From positions 62,001-126,000 of the forward strand of contig NZ_JABBJN010000009.1 of NCBI RefSeq assembly GCF_012928505.1: 64,000 nucleotides of DNA, written 5' to 3'. The stretch comes from Achromobacter sp. Bel. GTDB lineage: Bacteria; Pseudomonadota; Gammaproteobacteria; Burkholderiales; Burkholderiaceae_B. Both the position numbers and the translations under genes were made by a program. The notes under the pieces were generated by a model. It saw only the letters and a program-made list of their open reading frames with translations. It was not told the DNA's origin and ran no database searches. Positions within the stretch are counted from its first letter, which is position 1. Every line of letters begins with the position of its first letter. Shown here piece by piece: positions 41,369 through 50,858 of the stretch.

Positions 41369-42649
41369 ATGATGGTTGCTCGTTGGCGCTGGGCGTTTAA
41401 GCAATTGACCAGGCGCCTGTGGTTCAGGGCCAGTCTTTTCTCGCTGCTGGGCGTGGCGACCGCCTTGCTAGCCGTCATATTCAAGGGCGCCATTCCTGAA
41501 ACCTTGCCTGCCCGCATCGGCGCCGATGCGGTGGACAAGATTCTGGGCATCATTGCGTCCAGCATGCTGGCGGTGACCACTTTTTCGCTCAGCACCATGG
41601 TGGCGGCCTACGGCGCGGCAAGCAGCGGCGTGACGCCGCGCGCAACCACTCTTGTGATGCAGGACACCACCACGCAGAACGCCCTGGCCACGTTCATCGG
41701 CTCGTTTCTGTTCAGCCTCGTGGGCATCATCGCGCTAAGCACGGGGGCCTATGGCGCGCAGGGGCGGGTCTTGCTGTTCGCAGTGACGATCGCGGTGGTG
41801 ATCCTGATCATCTACACACTGCTGCGCTGGATCGATCACCTGTCAAAGCTGGGGCGGGTCGGCGAAACCATCGACCGCGTTGAAACCGCTACGATCGACG
41901 CTATCCGGCACCGCGTTCAATGGCCTTGCCTGGGCGGATCCCCGTATCCGGCGGCCGGCGTGCCTCCCGAGCCTGCACTGGCCGTGGCAAGCGATCAGAC
42001 GGGCTACGTCCAGCACATCGACGTGCAGGCGCTGGGCCAGATCGCACGGGAACATCAGGCCTGGATTTACCTGGATGTTTTGCCCGGCGCCTTTGCCCAT
42101 GTCGGCATGGTGCTAGCGTGGATCGTGCCCGAAACAAGCAATGCGCTGACCACGCGCGAGGCGCCGAATGAGGAAATTCTGGGCGCCATCACCGTGGGAA
42201 CGCATCGCACATTCGAACATGACCCGCGCTTTGGCTTGTCGGTGCTGTCCGAAATTGCATCCCGTGCCTTGTCGCCAGCCGTCAATGACCCCGGAACGGC
42301 CATTGACGTCATCGGCAGGGGCGTCAGAAGCCTGACCAGTTGGGGCCAGCCACCATCTTCGCAGGTGGAGGCCGAGCCTGACTGCCAGCGGATCTACGTG
42401 CATAGCCTGGACGTGGATGATCTGTTCGACGACTTTTTCGGCCCCATCGCCCGAGACGGCGCGGGTCTGCTGGAAGTGGATATGCGCATGACAAAGGCGT
42501 TGTTGAGCCTGGCCGAAATCAATCCGCCTCTGTTCAAGGCGGCCGCTTCCCGGCATGCCGCGCGCTTGCTCGAGTACGCAGAGAATGCGCTGGGGCTGGA
42601 TGAAGACAAGCGCCGACTTCGCGAGCTGGCTCTGCCCCTGTTGCGTTGA
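41369..42649 (+). CDS. DUF2254 membrane protein
   Basis: This 426-residue protein has four hydrophobic segments in its first 160 residues (SLFSLLGVATALLAVIF, GIIASSMLAVTTFSLSTMVAA, NALATFIGSFLFSLVGIIALS, LLFAVTIAVVILIIY) and a soluble C-terminal half with SALSPAVNDPGTAIDV-like sequence (ASRALSPAVNDPGTAID), the hallmark of DUF2254. ATGATG is preceded by AAGGAG; the first ATG is chosen. It starts 20 bp after the flavin reductase but has no clear metabolic link; function is unknown. Confidence 0.85.
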   Translation: MMVARWRWAFKQLTRRLWFRASLFSLLGVATALLAVIFKGAIPETLPARIGADAVDKILGIIASSMLAVTTFSLSTMVAAYGAASSGVTPRATTLVMQDTTTQNALATFIGSFLFSLVGIIALSTGAYGAQGRVLLFAVTIAVVILIIYTLLRWIDHLSKLGRVGETIDRVETATIDAIRHRVQWPCLGGSPYPAAGVPPEPALAVASDQTGYVQHIDVQALGQIAREHQAWIYLDVLPGAFAHVGMVLAWIVPETSNALTTREAPNEEILGAITVGTHRTFEHDPRFGLSVLSEIASRALSPAVNDPGTAIDVIGRGVRSLTSWGQPPSSQVEAEPDCQRIYVHSLDVDDLFDDFFGPIARDGAGLLEVDMRMTKALLSLAEINPPLFKAAASRHAARLLEYAENALGLDEDKRRLRELALPLLR

Positions 42650-42984
42650 GGAGAGGGGGCGGCGCTTGTTGGAGCGGGCGAGCGAAACACCGCACATAAA
42701 GCGGCGGTCCGAACCCGATTTTGCAAAGGGACGAGCTTGTGCCAATTCGTTCTCCAGTTCCTTGATTGCGGCACAAATCGCCGCTGCTAGCATCTGCCCG
42801 ACCACTGCGAGAACCCTCGGTTCACGACTTCTCCGCTGGCAATTCTCATCATCTTTGAACACCATATTGGGGGCAGATCCATCCAGGGGCTGGCGGGCGT
42901 CTGGCTTGCGTTAGCGGCGTGTTTGCAGCCGCGCGCGATTGCCGAAACTGCATTCGCGCGCCTGTCTGGATGGCTGGATGCGGC
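42650..42984 (+). other. Intergenic stretch before the chemoreceptor gene
   Basis: These 335 bp hold no convincing gene. In-frame extension of the chemoreceptor to 42919 adds a Cys-rich leader with no ribosome binding site. A poor flagellar-sigma-like match near 42693 is listed among the rejected items. No terminator is visible after the DUF2254 gene. Confidence 0.5.
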
Positions 42985-44607
42985 ATGAACAATCTGAAAC
43001 TTGGAACCCGCCTGGCGGGTGGATTCGGCATTTTGCTGGCCATGATCATCATCATGTGCCTGGTCGGGCTGGTCAGCCTGGCCAACATCAACGCATCGGT
43101 TGAAACGGTGACCCAGCGGTCACTGATCAAGGAGCGCTGGATCAGCGATTGGGCCCGCAACATCCAGGCCGGTGTCACTCGTACCACCGCCATTGCAAAG
43201 AGTACCGACACCAGCCTGGCGGCGTTCTTCACTGAAGAAGCCGCCGCATCCACGCGGAATTCTTCGGCGCTGCAAAAGCAGATCGAGCCGCTGATACACA
43301 CCCCCGAAGAGACACAGTTGTGGCAAGGCATCGGCAAGTCCCGAGGCGACTATCTGCGCACGCGCGACGCCATCTTCAAGGCCAAGCAGAGCGGCGACGT
43401 GGACGCAGCCAACCGCGTCTTCAACGACGAATTCCTGCCGGCCACACGCCAGTTCATCGACCAGATCACCAAGTTGTCCGCCTTGCAGCGCGCCGAAATC
43501 GATGCGCGGGCGGCCGACATCCAAAGCGCCTATCGCGCGGCCAATTTCTGGATGATCGTCATTGGTTCCATTGCCCTGATCAGCGGTTTGTTGCTGGCCG
43601 TGCTGCTGACGCGCGGGATTACTCGTCCGCTGTCGGACGCCGTGCGCGTGGCGCGTACCGTTGCCGCCAATGACCTGAGCAGTACCGTCATCGTGAAATC
43701 ACGCGACGAGATCGGCCAGTTGATGCAGGCTCTGGAATCCATGAACACCAACCTGGCCGGCACCATCGCAAGCATCCGGACCGGCGTGGACAGCATGGCG
43801 TCCGCCTCGGGCGAGATCGCGGCCGGCAACACCGACCTGTCGTCCCGCACCGAGCAGCAGGCCGCATCGCTGGAAGAGACTGCGGCATCCATGGAGCAGC
43901 TGTCCTCCACCGTGAAGCAGAACGCCGACAGTGCGCGCCAGGCGAACCAGCTGGCCGCCGCCGCCTCCGACACGGCATCCCGGGGCGGCGCGACCGTGTC
44001 CGAAGTCGTCAGCACGATGAACGCGATCTCGTCCAGCTCGGTCAAGATCGCCGACATCGTGTCGGTCATCGACGGCATTGCGTTCCAGACCAACATCCTG
44101 GCGTTGAACGCTGCGGTGGAAGCCGCGCGGGCGGGCGAGCAGGGCAAGGGTTTCGCGGTGGTCGCCGCCGAAGTCCGCACACTGGCGCAGCGCAGCGCGC
44201 AGGCCGCCAAAGAGATCAAGACGTTGATCGAAGATACGGTGCAGAAGATCAGTCAGGGGTCGGTCAGCGCCGAACGCGCGGGCTCGACGATGCAGGAAAT
44301 CGTCAGTTCGGTACAGCGAGTGACGGACATCATGGGTGAAATCGCCGCGGCGTCCGCCGAACAGGCCGACGGCATCGAGCAGGTCAACCGGGCCGTGTCC
44401 CAGATGGACGAAGTCACGCAGCAGAACGCCGCGCTGGTGGAAGAGGCTGCGGCGGCGGCAGGTTCGATGCAGGATCAGGCGGCCGACCTGACGCGAGCGG
44501 TCAGCGCATTCAAGCTGCCGGGGGCAGGGCATGCGGGCGGCGGGCGGGCGGGCGCAGGACGCGCGATTGGCCGCGCCCATGCGACAGATCGCGGCGTATT
44601 GATTTAG
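42985..44607 (+). CDS. Methyl-accepting chemotaxis protein
   Basis: This 540-residue chemoreceptor begins [20 protein letters not shown] with a first membrane helix, a periplasmic four-helix-type sensor domain (about 35-190; [20 protein letters not shown]), a second helix ([20 protein letters not shown]), a HAMP domain from LTRGITRPL, and the signalling hairpin [20 protein letters not shown] near residues 365-390. No NWETF-type CheR tether is present at the C-terminus, which ends in a Gly/Ala-rich tail. The ligand is unknown. A terminator follows. Confidence 0.95.
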   Translation: MNNLKLGTRLAGGFGILLAMIIIMCLVGLVSLANINASVETVTQRSLIKERWISDWARNIQAGVTRTTAIAKSTDTSLAAFFTEEAAASTRNSSALQKQIEPLIHTPEETQLWQGIGKSRGDYLRTRDAIFKAKQSGDVDAANRVFNDEFLPATRQFIDQITKLSALQRAEIDARAADIQSAYRAANFWMIVIGSIALISGLLLAVLLTRGITRPLSDAVRVARTVAANDLSSTVIVKSRDEIGQLMQALESMNTNLAGTIASIRTGVDSMASASGEIAAGNTDLSSRTEQQAASLEETAASMEQLSSTVKQNADSARQANQLAAAASDTASRGGATVSEVVSTMNAISSSSVKIADIVSVIDGIAFQTNILALNAAVEAARAGEQGKGFAVVAAEVRTLAQRSAQAAKEIKTLIEDTVQKISQGSVSAERAGSTMQEIVSSVQRVTDIMGEIAAASAEQADGIEQVNRAVSQMDEVTQQNAALVEEAAAAAGSMQDQAADLTRAVSAFKLPGAGHAGGGRAGAGRAIGRAHATDRGVLI

Positions 44608-44637
44608 GCGAAGCGCTGCGAGCAAGGATCCGGGCGG

Positions 44638-44673
44638 GCGTCGGGCGGGGAGTCCCGCCCGACGCAGTTTCTT
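44638..44673 (+). terminator. Terminator after the chemoreceptor gene
   Basis: A 12-bp stem GCGTCGGGCGGG, GAGT loop, is followed by AGTTTCTTT, 30 bp after the chemoreceptor stop. Confidence 0.85.
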
Positions 44674-44716
44674 TGGTGTCACAGGCCCAAATATCAGACG
44701 CAAATATCGGACCCAA

Positions 44717-44751
44717 AGAAAAAAGCCCCTGATTTCTCAGGGGCTTCGTTC
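44717..44751 (-). terminator. Terminator after tRNA-Ser
   Basis: On the minus strand AGCCCCTGA-GAAA-TCAGGGGCT is followed by TTTTTCTTT, immediately beyond the tRNA 3' end. Confidence 0.9.
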
Positions 44752-44758
44752 TTGAATA

Positions 44759-44850
<92 letters not shown>

Positions 44851-44893
44851 GTTGCTGGGTTCCGTAACGGTGAAATTCCTGCCTTCGCTTTTG

Positions 44894-44940
44894 CCGTCTG
44901 ACTAGACGACTAAAACACCGTCGACTTGACGACTAAAACA
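44894..44940. repeat. Tandem 23/24-bp repeat upstream of tRNA-Ser
   Basis: Two adjacent units beginning CCGTC and ending GACGACTAAAACA (44894-44917 and 44918-44940) lie about 45 bp from the tRNA-Ser 5' end, in its promoter region. The rest of the 44851-45167 gap is empty apart from a T-rich stretch. Confidence 0.6.
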
Positions 44941-45167
44941 GTAAGGCGGGTTTCTCACTCCAAGATCCCTGGTCGGAAGGATCTTCGTTGTCGGAGCAGC
45001 GAAGCCCGCAATTCTACAGGATTTTTTTTGTTTGTGTAAAGAGGGCGGGAAAAAATCTCTACAGGGGCTTATCCCGGGCTTCCGGCGCCGGCGATCTTTG
45101 CCCAGAATTCGTCCGACGCGGGCATCTTGATCCTTGGCCCGCACCCAACAGGCGACATCCCCGCTCC

Positions 45168-46385
45168 ATGGATCTGATCCTCATCCTCCTGCTTGCCGCT
45201 GTCCTGTGCGTGCCCATTACCCAACGGCTGGGGCTGGGCGCCATCCCCGGCTATTTGATCGCGGGCGTGCTGATCGGGCCGTCCTGCCTGAAGCTGGTGA
45301 CCAATGTGGACACCATGATCAACGTGTCCCAATGGGGCGTGGTGATGATGCTGTTCATCATCGGGCTGGAACTGTCGCCCAAGCGGCTTTGGGCCATGCG
45401 CAACGAGGTCTTCTTGCTCGGATCCCTGCAGATGATGGCGTGCGGCCTGCTGCTGGGCGTGGTGTTCGGGGCGGCATTGCGGCATCTGGCAGGCATGGAA
45501 TGGCAGGCGGCGGTGCTGTGCGGGCTGTCTTTGGCGTTGTCGTCGACGGCGGTGGCGCTGCGGCTGCTGGACGAGCGCGCACTGACGCGCACGCCGCTGG
45601 GGCGGTCGGCGCTGGGCGTCCTGCTGTTCCAGGACATGGCGGCCATTCCGATGCTGGTGGCGGCCGGGCTGCTGGGTTCCGACGGCACGTCGGCCCCGTC
45701 ATTCAAGGAAGCGCTGATCGCCGTGGCAGTGGTAGCGCTGGCCTACCGCCTTCGACTGCTGGGCTGGGCCGCCAAAGCGCAGTTGAACGAACTGTTCACG
45801 GCGGCGGCGCTGCTGATGGTGGTGGGAGCGGCGCAGCTGTTCGACTACGCGGGCCTGTCGGCCGGCCTGGGCGGTTTCCTGGTGGGGGTGCTGATGGCGG
45901 AATCGCGCTACCGGCACGACCTGGAAAAGGCGATCGACCCTTTCAAGGGCCTGCTGCTGGGCTTGTTCTTCCTGGCCATCGGCATGTCCATCAATCTGGC
46001 GGTGGTGGCGGTCCACTGGAAACTCATCTTCGCCGGCGTGGCTGCCCTGCTGGCAATCAAGGCCCTGGTCTTGTACGGATTTGCGCGCTTTTTGGGGTTG
46101 CCGCGCTATCACCGGCTACTGTTTGCCATGGTGCTGGCGCAGGGCGGGGAATTCAGCTTCGCGATTTTCAACGAGGCCTGGGACAACCACCTGATGAGCC
46201 TTGAGCAGCGCGACGTGCTGGCGGTGGTGGTGGCGGTGTCGATGGGCGTCGTGCCGGTGCTCATCAAACTGCTGGAACGCGTGCCGGAGAGCCGGGGCGG
46301 CATGGCTGACCTGCCCACCGCCGAGCCCGTTGCGGGCGACGGGCAAGCGTCCGCCGAACCCCGCGACAAGCCTCCCGCCGCTTGA
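45168..46385 (+). CDS. Cation:proton antiporter (CPA2, KefB/RosB-like) without TrkA domain
   Basis: This 405-residue inner-membrane protein has about 12 hydrophobic segments and CPA2 landmarks: GYLIAGVLIGPSCLKLV, LFIIGLELSPKRLW, LSLALSSTAVALRLLDE, LLFQDMAAIPML and LAQGGEFSFAIFNEA. These match the membrane domain of KefB/KefC/RosB. It stops after that domain with a Pro/Ala/Glu-rich tail, so the NAD-binding regulatory domain of Kef channels is missing. A K+ or Na+/H+ antiport role is inferred. The ATG at 45168 opens the first helix; the longer frame crosses non-coding DNA. Confidence 0.88.
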   Translation: MDLILILLLAAVLCVPITQRLGLGAIPGYLIAGVLIGPSCLKLVTNVDTMINVSQWGVVMMLFIIGLELSPKRLWAMRNEVFLLGSLQMMACGLLLGVVFGAALRHLAGMEWQAAVLCGLSLALSSTAVALRLLDERALTRTPLGRSALGVLLFQDMAAIPMLVAAGLLGSDGTSAPSFKEALIAVAVVALAYRLRLLGWAAKAQLNELFTAAALLMVVGAAQLFDYAGLSAGLGGFLVGVLMAESRYRHDLEKAIDPFKGLLLGLFFLAIGMSINLAVVAVHWKLIFAGVAALLAIKALVLYGFARFLGLPRYHRLLFAMVLAQGGEFSFAIFNEAWDNHLMSLEQRDVLAVVVAVSMGVVPVLIKLLERVPESRGGMADLPTAEPVAGDGQASAEPRDKPPAA

Positions 46386-46489
46386 CCCCGCAGGGTGTGG
46401 GGGCATGGCATGATTGCCGTCATGCCGGGCAGCTACACTTGAACCCCGTTTTCGCATCCCGCTCTACGCCAGATCACAGGAGAATGCTC

Positions 46490-47272
46490 ATGCTCAAAGG
46501 AAAAGTCGCCCTTGTTACCGGTTCCACCAGCGGCATCGGCCTGGGTATCGCCACGGCCTTGGCCCAGCAAGGCGCCGACATCGTCCTGAACGGTTTCGGC
46601 GATGCCGCCGAGATCGAAAAAGTGCGTGCCGGCCTGGCCGCCAAGCATGGCGTGAAGGTGATCTACGACGGCGCCGACCTGTCCAAGGGCGATGCAGTGC
46701 GCGGGTTGGTCGAGAACACGGTGCGCCAACTCGGCCGCATCGACATCCTGGTCAATAACGCCGGCATCCAGCACACCGCCCTGATCGAAGACTTCCCGGC
46801 TGAAAAGTGGGACGCCATCCTGGCGCTGAACCTGTCGGCCGTGTTCCATGGCACTGCCGCCGCCCTGCCATACATGAAGAAGCAGGGCTTCGGCCGCATC
46901 ATCAACATCGCGTCGGCGCACGGCCTGGTGGCGTCGGCCAACAAGTCGGCCTATGTGGCCGCCAAGCATGGCGTGGTGGGCTTCACCAAGGTCACCGCGC
47001 TGGAAACCGCCGGCCAGGGCATCACCGCCAATTCCATCTGCCCGGGCTGGGTCCGCACCCCGCTGGTGGAAAAGCAGATCACCGCACTGGCCGAAAAGAA
47101 CGGCGTCGACCAGGAAACCGCTGCGCGCGAACTGCTCAGCGAAAAGCAGCCGTCGCTGCAATTCGTGACGCCGGAGCAATTGGGCGGCACCGCCGTGTTC
47201 CTGGCGTCGGACGCCGCGGCGCAAATCACTGGAACGTCCGTCTCCGTCGATGGCGGCTGGACGGCGCGCTAA
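46490..47272 (+). CDS. 3-hydroxybutyrate dehydrogenase (short-chain dehydrogenase)
   Basis: This 260-residue SDR enzyme has the NAD motif LVTGSTSGIGLGIA, NNAGIQHT, the catalytic Ser in INIASAHGLVAS, YVAAKHG (Tyr/Lys pair) and CPGWVRTPLVEKQI, a set typical of D-3-hydroxybutyrate dehydrogenase, which oxidises 3-hydroxybutyrate to acetoacetate in polyhydroxybutyrate breakdown. ACAGGAGA lies just before the first ATG (46484), so the second ATG at 46490, correctly spaced, is the better start. Confidence 0.9.
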   Translation: MLKGKVALVTGSTSGIGLGIATALAQQGADIVLNGFGDAAEIEKVRAGLAAKHGVKVIYDGADLSKGDAVRGLVENTVRQLGRIDILVNNAGIQHTALIEDFPAEKWDAILALNLSAVFHGTAAALPYMKKQGFGRIINIASAHGLVASANKSAYVAAKHGVVGFTKVTALETAGQGITANSICPGWVRTPLVEKQITALAEKNGVDQETAARELLSEKQPSLQFVTPEQLGGTAVFLASDAAAQITGTSVSVDGGWTAR

Positions 47273-47288
47273 TTTAAGGAATTCCCGA

Positions 47289-48062
47289 ATGCTGTTTCTG
47301 CTTTCCCCCGCCAAGAAGCTGGACTACGACTCGCCTCTGCACATCGAGACGCACACCCAGCCGCTGTTCGTGGACCAGGCCGCCGGCCTGATCAAGGTGC
47401 TGAAGACCAAGTCCGCGGATGAAATCTCCGAACTGATGAGCCTGAGCCCGGCCTTGTCCGAGCTGAACGCACAGCGCTATGCCCACTGGAAGCGCACCTT
47501 CACGCAGGCAAATTCGCGCCAGGCCGTGCTGGCCTTCAACGGCGACGTGTACGAAGGGCTGGACGCGTCGACCTTGTCCGCCAAGCAGCTGGATTGGGCG
47601 CAAGAGCACGTGGCTATCCTCAGTGGCCTGTATGGCGTGCTGCGCCCGTTGGATCTGATGCAGCCTTACCGTCTGGAAATGGGCACGCGGTTGCAGACGC
47701 CCAAGGGCAAGAACCTGTACGAGTACTGGGGGTCGACCATTGCCGACTACCTGAACGAGCGCCAGGAAGGCAAGAAGGCGCCGGTGATCGTCAATCTGGC
47801 GTCCGAAGAGTATTTCAAGTCGGTCGACCTGAAGACGCTGAAGGCACGCGTGGTGCAGTGCGTGTTCCAGGACTGGAAGAACGGCGCCTGGAAGATCATC
47901 AGCTTCCACGCCAAGCGCGCGCGCGGCCTGATGGCCCGCTATGCGATCCAGCACAAGGTCGCCAAGCCCGAAGGCCTGCATGGCTTCGACCTGGAAGGGT
48001 ACGCGTATGACGCGTCGGCCTCGTCGGAAGACAAGCTGGTGTTCCGCCGCAAGCTGGACTGA
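47289..48062 (+). CDS. yaaA: Peroxide stress protein YaaA
   Basis: This 257-residue cytoplasmic protein begins MLFLLSPAKKLDYDSPLHIE and contains AFNGDVYEGLDA, LSGLYGVLRPLDLMQPYRLEMG, VNLASEEYFKSV and FHAKRARGLMARY, all diagnostic of YaaA (DUF328), which limits free iron and DNA damage under peroxide stress in E. coli. It lies 16 bp after the dehydrogenase gene and ends at a bidirectional terminator. Confidence 0.96.
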   Translation: MLFLLSPAKKLDYDSPLHIETHTQPLFVDQAAGLIKVLKTKSADEISELMSLSPALSELNAQRYAHWKRTFTQANSRQAVLAFNGDVYEGLDASTLSAKQLDWAQEHVAILSGLYGVLRPLDLMQPYRLEMGTRLQTPKGKNLYEYWGSTIADYLNERQEGKKAPVIVNLASEEYFKSVDLKTLKARVVQCVFQDWKNGAWKIISFHAKRARGLMARYAIQHKVAKPEGLHGFDLEGYAYDASASSEDKLVFRRKLD

Positions 48063-48088
48063 CCCGCCTGACCGCATTGCCCAAATGT

Positions 48089-48115
48089 AAACCGGCCTGG
48101 AAACAGGCCGGTTTT
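48089..48115. terminator. Bidirectional terminator between yaaA and the FUSC gene
   Basis: The stem ACCGGCCTG-GAAA-CAGGCCGGT is flanked by AAA and TTTT, so it can serve both convergent genes. Confidence 0.88.
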
Positions 48116-48140
48116 CGCTTCTGGCGTTACGCTCCCGCGT

Positions 48141-50366
48141 TCAAGATGCCACCGCCGCTACCGGCGGTGCGTGCGTCGGGTCTGCCAAAGCCTGCAATTC
48201 TTGGCGAATCATGTGGGACGCTTTCAGCATCTGCTTGACGGGGTAGACCAGCGCGGCTTGCTCGCCTTCGGTGTCGAACTGCGTGGGCAGGTTCGCGGCG
48301 ATCTCGGGGCGGCGTTCGTCCAGCAGGTCGACCATGCCATTCATGGCCAGTTGCACCGCCTCGGGCGTCTTTGGCAAGGCCGCCAGAATGGGGATCGCCG
48401 CCGTGATCTGCGAGGCCAGCACGTGGTTCTGGATCAGCAGGTTGTTCAGCTCGGGCACGCTGACCTGGTGCGATTTCGGTTCGCTCATCATGCGGTAGAA
48501 AGCTTCGGCGAAATTGCTGAACGCGATGTGCACATTCTTGCGCGCCAGGCGCCAGGCCAGGTCGGCGTCGATCACCGCCGGCGTTTCGGCCGCGGCGCCG
48601 CCCACCGGCGCGCCATGCGCCTGCATGGCGTCGGCATAGCGCAGGCCGGCGATCAAGTATTCGCGGTTGGCGCGGGTGGCGGCAGCAGCCAGGGGTTTCA
48701 GGTAGCGCGCTTCCCACCAAGGCAGGATGTAGCTGCACACCAGCGCCAGCGTGCAGCCCAGCAGCGTGTCGATGGCACGTTCGCCGATCACGGCCATGGA
48801 CACCGTGCCGGGCGAGACGAAGTGGAACACCAGCACCACGAAGAGCGTGTTGAAGATGGCGCTGGCCATGTAGTTCAACTGCACCAGGCTATTGCCCATG
48901 ACGCAGGCGCCCAGCAGCACCGCGAACAGGATTTCTGGCCGGTCGGTCACGTTGAACAGCAGCAACGCGCAGATGCAGCCGATCAGCGTGCCGCCCAACC
49001 GCCAGCCGTTGCGCTGCCGCGTCAGCGCGAAACCGGGCTTCATGATGATCACGATGGTCAGCATGATCCAGTAGTTGTGTGCCGAGAACGCCGGCGACAG
49101 CCAGCGGCTGGCCAGCGTCATCGCGATGGCGGCGGCCGCCGTCACGCGCAGCGCATAACGGAAATGCGGCGAATCCAGCCGCAGGTTGCTGGTCAGCAGG
49201 CCAAAACGGAATTCCTGTCGCGAGATGAAGCGGGTCAGCGACTTGTTGATACGCAGCACGTCAGTCGGTTTGGCGTCCGGCGAGGCCGCCGTGTGGTCCG
49301 CCAGCCGGTCGACGATCCGGGCGGAATTGCGCAGGCGACGCAGCACCTGGATGATCAGTGCAAGCATTTCGGGTTCGCGTTCGCCCAGGCCCTGCTGCTT
49401 GAGCTGCTCGATCTCGTATTCGATGGCGCGCAATTCGGCGCGGGCGCTGCTGCGGTACTGCACCTGGCGTCCGCGCGAGACGTCCAGCGCGATGCGGTTC
49501 AGCTCCAGCGACATCTTGACCAGGGCGTCGCGCATGAACATCAGGCAGTCGTTGCCGGCCAGGGTGCGGCGCAGCGCGGCATAGTCGGTGTGCGTGGCCA
49601 CCAGCGTATCCAGCAGCTGGAGCATGTCGACGAACATGTTCCAGATCATCACGCGCTGGCGGTCGCCCAGGCCTTTGCCGCGGGGCAGGGCGCGCAGCAC
49701 CATGTCGCGGGCCGCCTGGTGCTTTTCCGTCATGACGGACTGGCGCTGGATCAGCGTGCGGTAGGCCTCGTCCAAATCGGCGGTCGCGTCGTAGAAGGCG
49801 GCGCGGGCCGCCACGTAGTCGCCGGTGGCGAACAGCGCCACCGACATGGCCTGCTGTTCCTCGCGCAGCCAGAACAGGCGCGAAAAGCCCAGGCTGAACA
49901 CGACGTAGAACAGGGCGCCGCCCAGGGTGGCGGCGGCGTGCGCCAGCACCTCGTGCGGTTCCAGCGGCGAATGCATGGTCAGGGTCATCAGCAGCAGGCC
50001 GGCAAAGCCGATCAGCCCGCCTCGCTTGCCGAACACGGTGAACATCGAATAGACAAAGCACTGCGCGATAACGACCAGCCAGATCATCACCGGATGTGTG
50101 GACGCCAGCCCGGTGATGATGACGGTCAGCGTGCCCAGCGCGGCGCCGCCCAGCATCTCGTTGGTGCGGTGGCGCTGCGGGCCGCCCGGCTGGTCGATGA
50201 TGGCCAGGCACTGCGCGCCGAAGGTCGCGACCAGCCCCGTGGTGTAGTTGCCGAAGAGGCCGCCCAGCACCAGCACGGGCAACAGCATGCCGACCCCCTG
50301 GCGCACCCCTCCGAAGAAGTAGTGGCTGTAGAGGAAGCGGCGGATGCTGGCAATGCGCAAATCCAT
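48141..50366 (-). CDS. FUSC family (YccS/YhfK-like) membrane protein
   Basis: This 741-residue inner-membrane protein has two membrane clusters, residues about 20-160 and 400-540, separated by a soluble helical region, and a soluble C-terminal domain. Segments LPVLVLGGLFGNYTTGLVATFGAQ and NYWIMLTIVIIMKPGFALTRQRNGWRLGGTLIG are characteristic of the FUSC/YccS group, related to aromatic-acid efflux proteins AaeB. The substrate is unknown. It stands alone between a terminator and the ilv promoter region. Confidence 0.9.
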   Translation of the reverse strand: MDLRIASIRRFLYSHYFFGGVRQGVGMLLPVLVLGGLFGNYTTGLVATFGAQCLAIIDQPGGPQRHRTNEMLGGAALGTLTVIITGLASTHPVMIWLVVIAQCFVYSMFTVFGKRGGLIGFAGLLLMTLTMHSPLEPHEVLAHAAATLGGALFYVVFSLGFSRLFWLREEQQAMSVALFATGDYVAARAAFYDATADLDEAYRTLIQRQSVMTEKHQAARDMVLRALPRGKGLGDRQRVMIWNMFVDMLQLLDTLVATHTDYAALRRTLAGNDCLMFMRDALVKMSLELNRIALDVSRGRQVQYRSSARAELRAIEYEIEQLKQQGLGEREPEMLALIIQVLRRLRNSARIVDRLADHTAASPDAKPTDVLRINKSLTRFISRQEFRFGLLTSNLRLDSPHFRYALRVTAAAAIAMTLASRWLSPAFSAHNYWIMLTIVIIMKPGFALTRQRNGWRLGGTLIGCICALLLFNVTDRPEILFAVLLGACVMGNSLVQLNYMASAIFNTLFVVLVFHFVSPGTVSMAVIGERAIDTLLGCTLALVCSYILPWWEARYLKPLAAAATRANREYLIAGLRYADAMQAHGAPVGGAAAETPAVIDADLAWRLARKNVHIAFSNFAEAFYRMMSEPKSHQVSVPELNNLLIQNHVLASQITAAIPILAALPKTPEAVQLAMNGMVDLLDERRPEIAANLPTQFDTEGEQAALVYPVKQMLKASHMIRQELQALADPTHAPPVAAVAS

Positions 50367-50858
50367 GGGAAGGCGGCGGGCTGTGGGCGACCGGATAAGT
50401 ATAGAGACGTCGTTCGGATTTTTGGGGTCAGATCGTTACCGGAGTTTCCCTGCGTCGGGGTTGCGTCGCCCATGCAACGGTTGTCAAACCTTGATTTGCT
50501 ACCTTTGACGCAACGCGGTAAATTCCATCTCTTGCGTCGGTCTGCCTATCCGAAACCGGCGCGTTGAGGCGGATGGTCAGGGTCACCTCCCAGCCATCCT
50601 GCCGCAGTGATACTTGCTGTTGGCCGCGCCACAAGCGTGTGTTGCCAAAGCTTCCATTTCGACCTCCAGCGTCCCCAAGGGGCGTTTGCACTGCGTTCTG
50701 TCGAGCGTGTGCCGGGTCGGCAGGGTGTCCGGGTGGCGTGGCTCCGTGAGCCGCTAAGCGCCGGATCATGTTGTCGTAGCCGGTATGGGTTCCGTTGCCG
50801 CCGTATCCGGGCGAGCAGCAGTCAGGGTTGCAGGGCCGGTACTGAAAGGAAATACAAC
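50367..50858 (+). other. Long leader/promoter region of ilvBHC, no gene seen
   Basis: These 492 bp separate the divergent FUSC and ilvB genes. Short frames such as MLS at 50768 do not show the Ile/Val/Leu codon runs of a classical ilv attenuator peptide, and I see no clear terminator/antiterminator pair. TTGTCA and TTGATT at 50481-50496 are possible -35 elements. The frame from 50607 that runs into ilvB is rejected as a start. Confidence 0.5.

Noticed and set aside
42693..42722. Possible flagellar-sigma promoter before the chemoreceptor (TAAA followed by CCCGATTT)
   Set aside because: The gap is about 13 bases instead of 15 and the -10 half has two mismatches.
50607..50858. N-terminal extension of ilvB or a leader peptide beginning VILAVGR
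   Set aside because: The extension is Arg/Cys-rich and unlike acetolactate synthases, whereas the ATG at 50859 has a good ribosome site; the frame does not stop as a leader peptide should.
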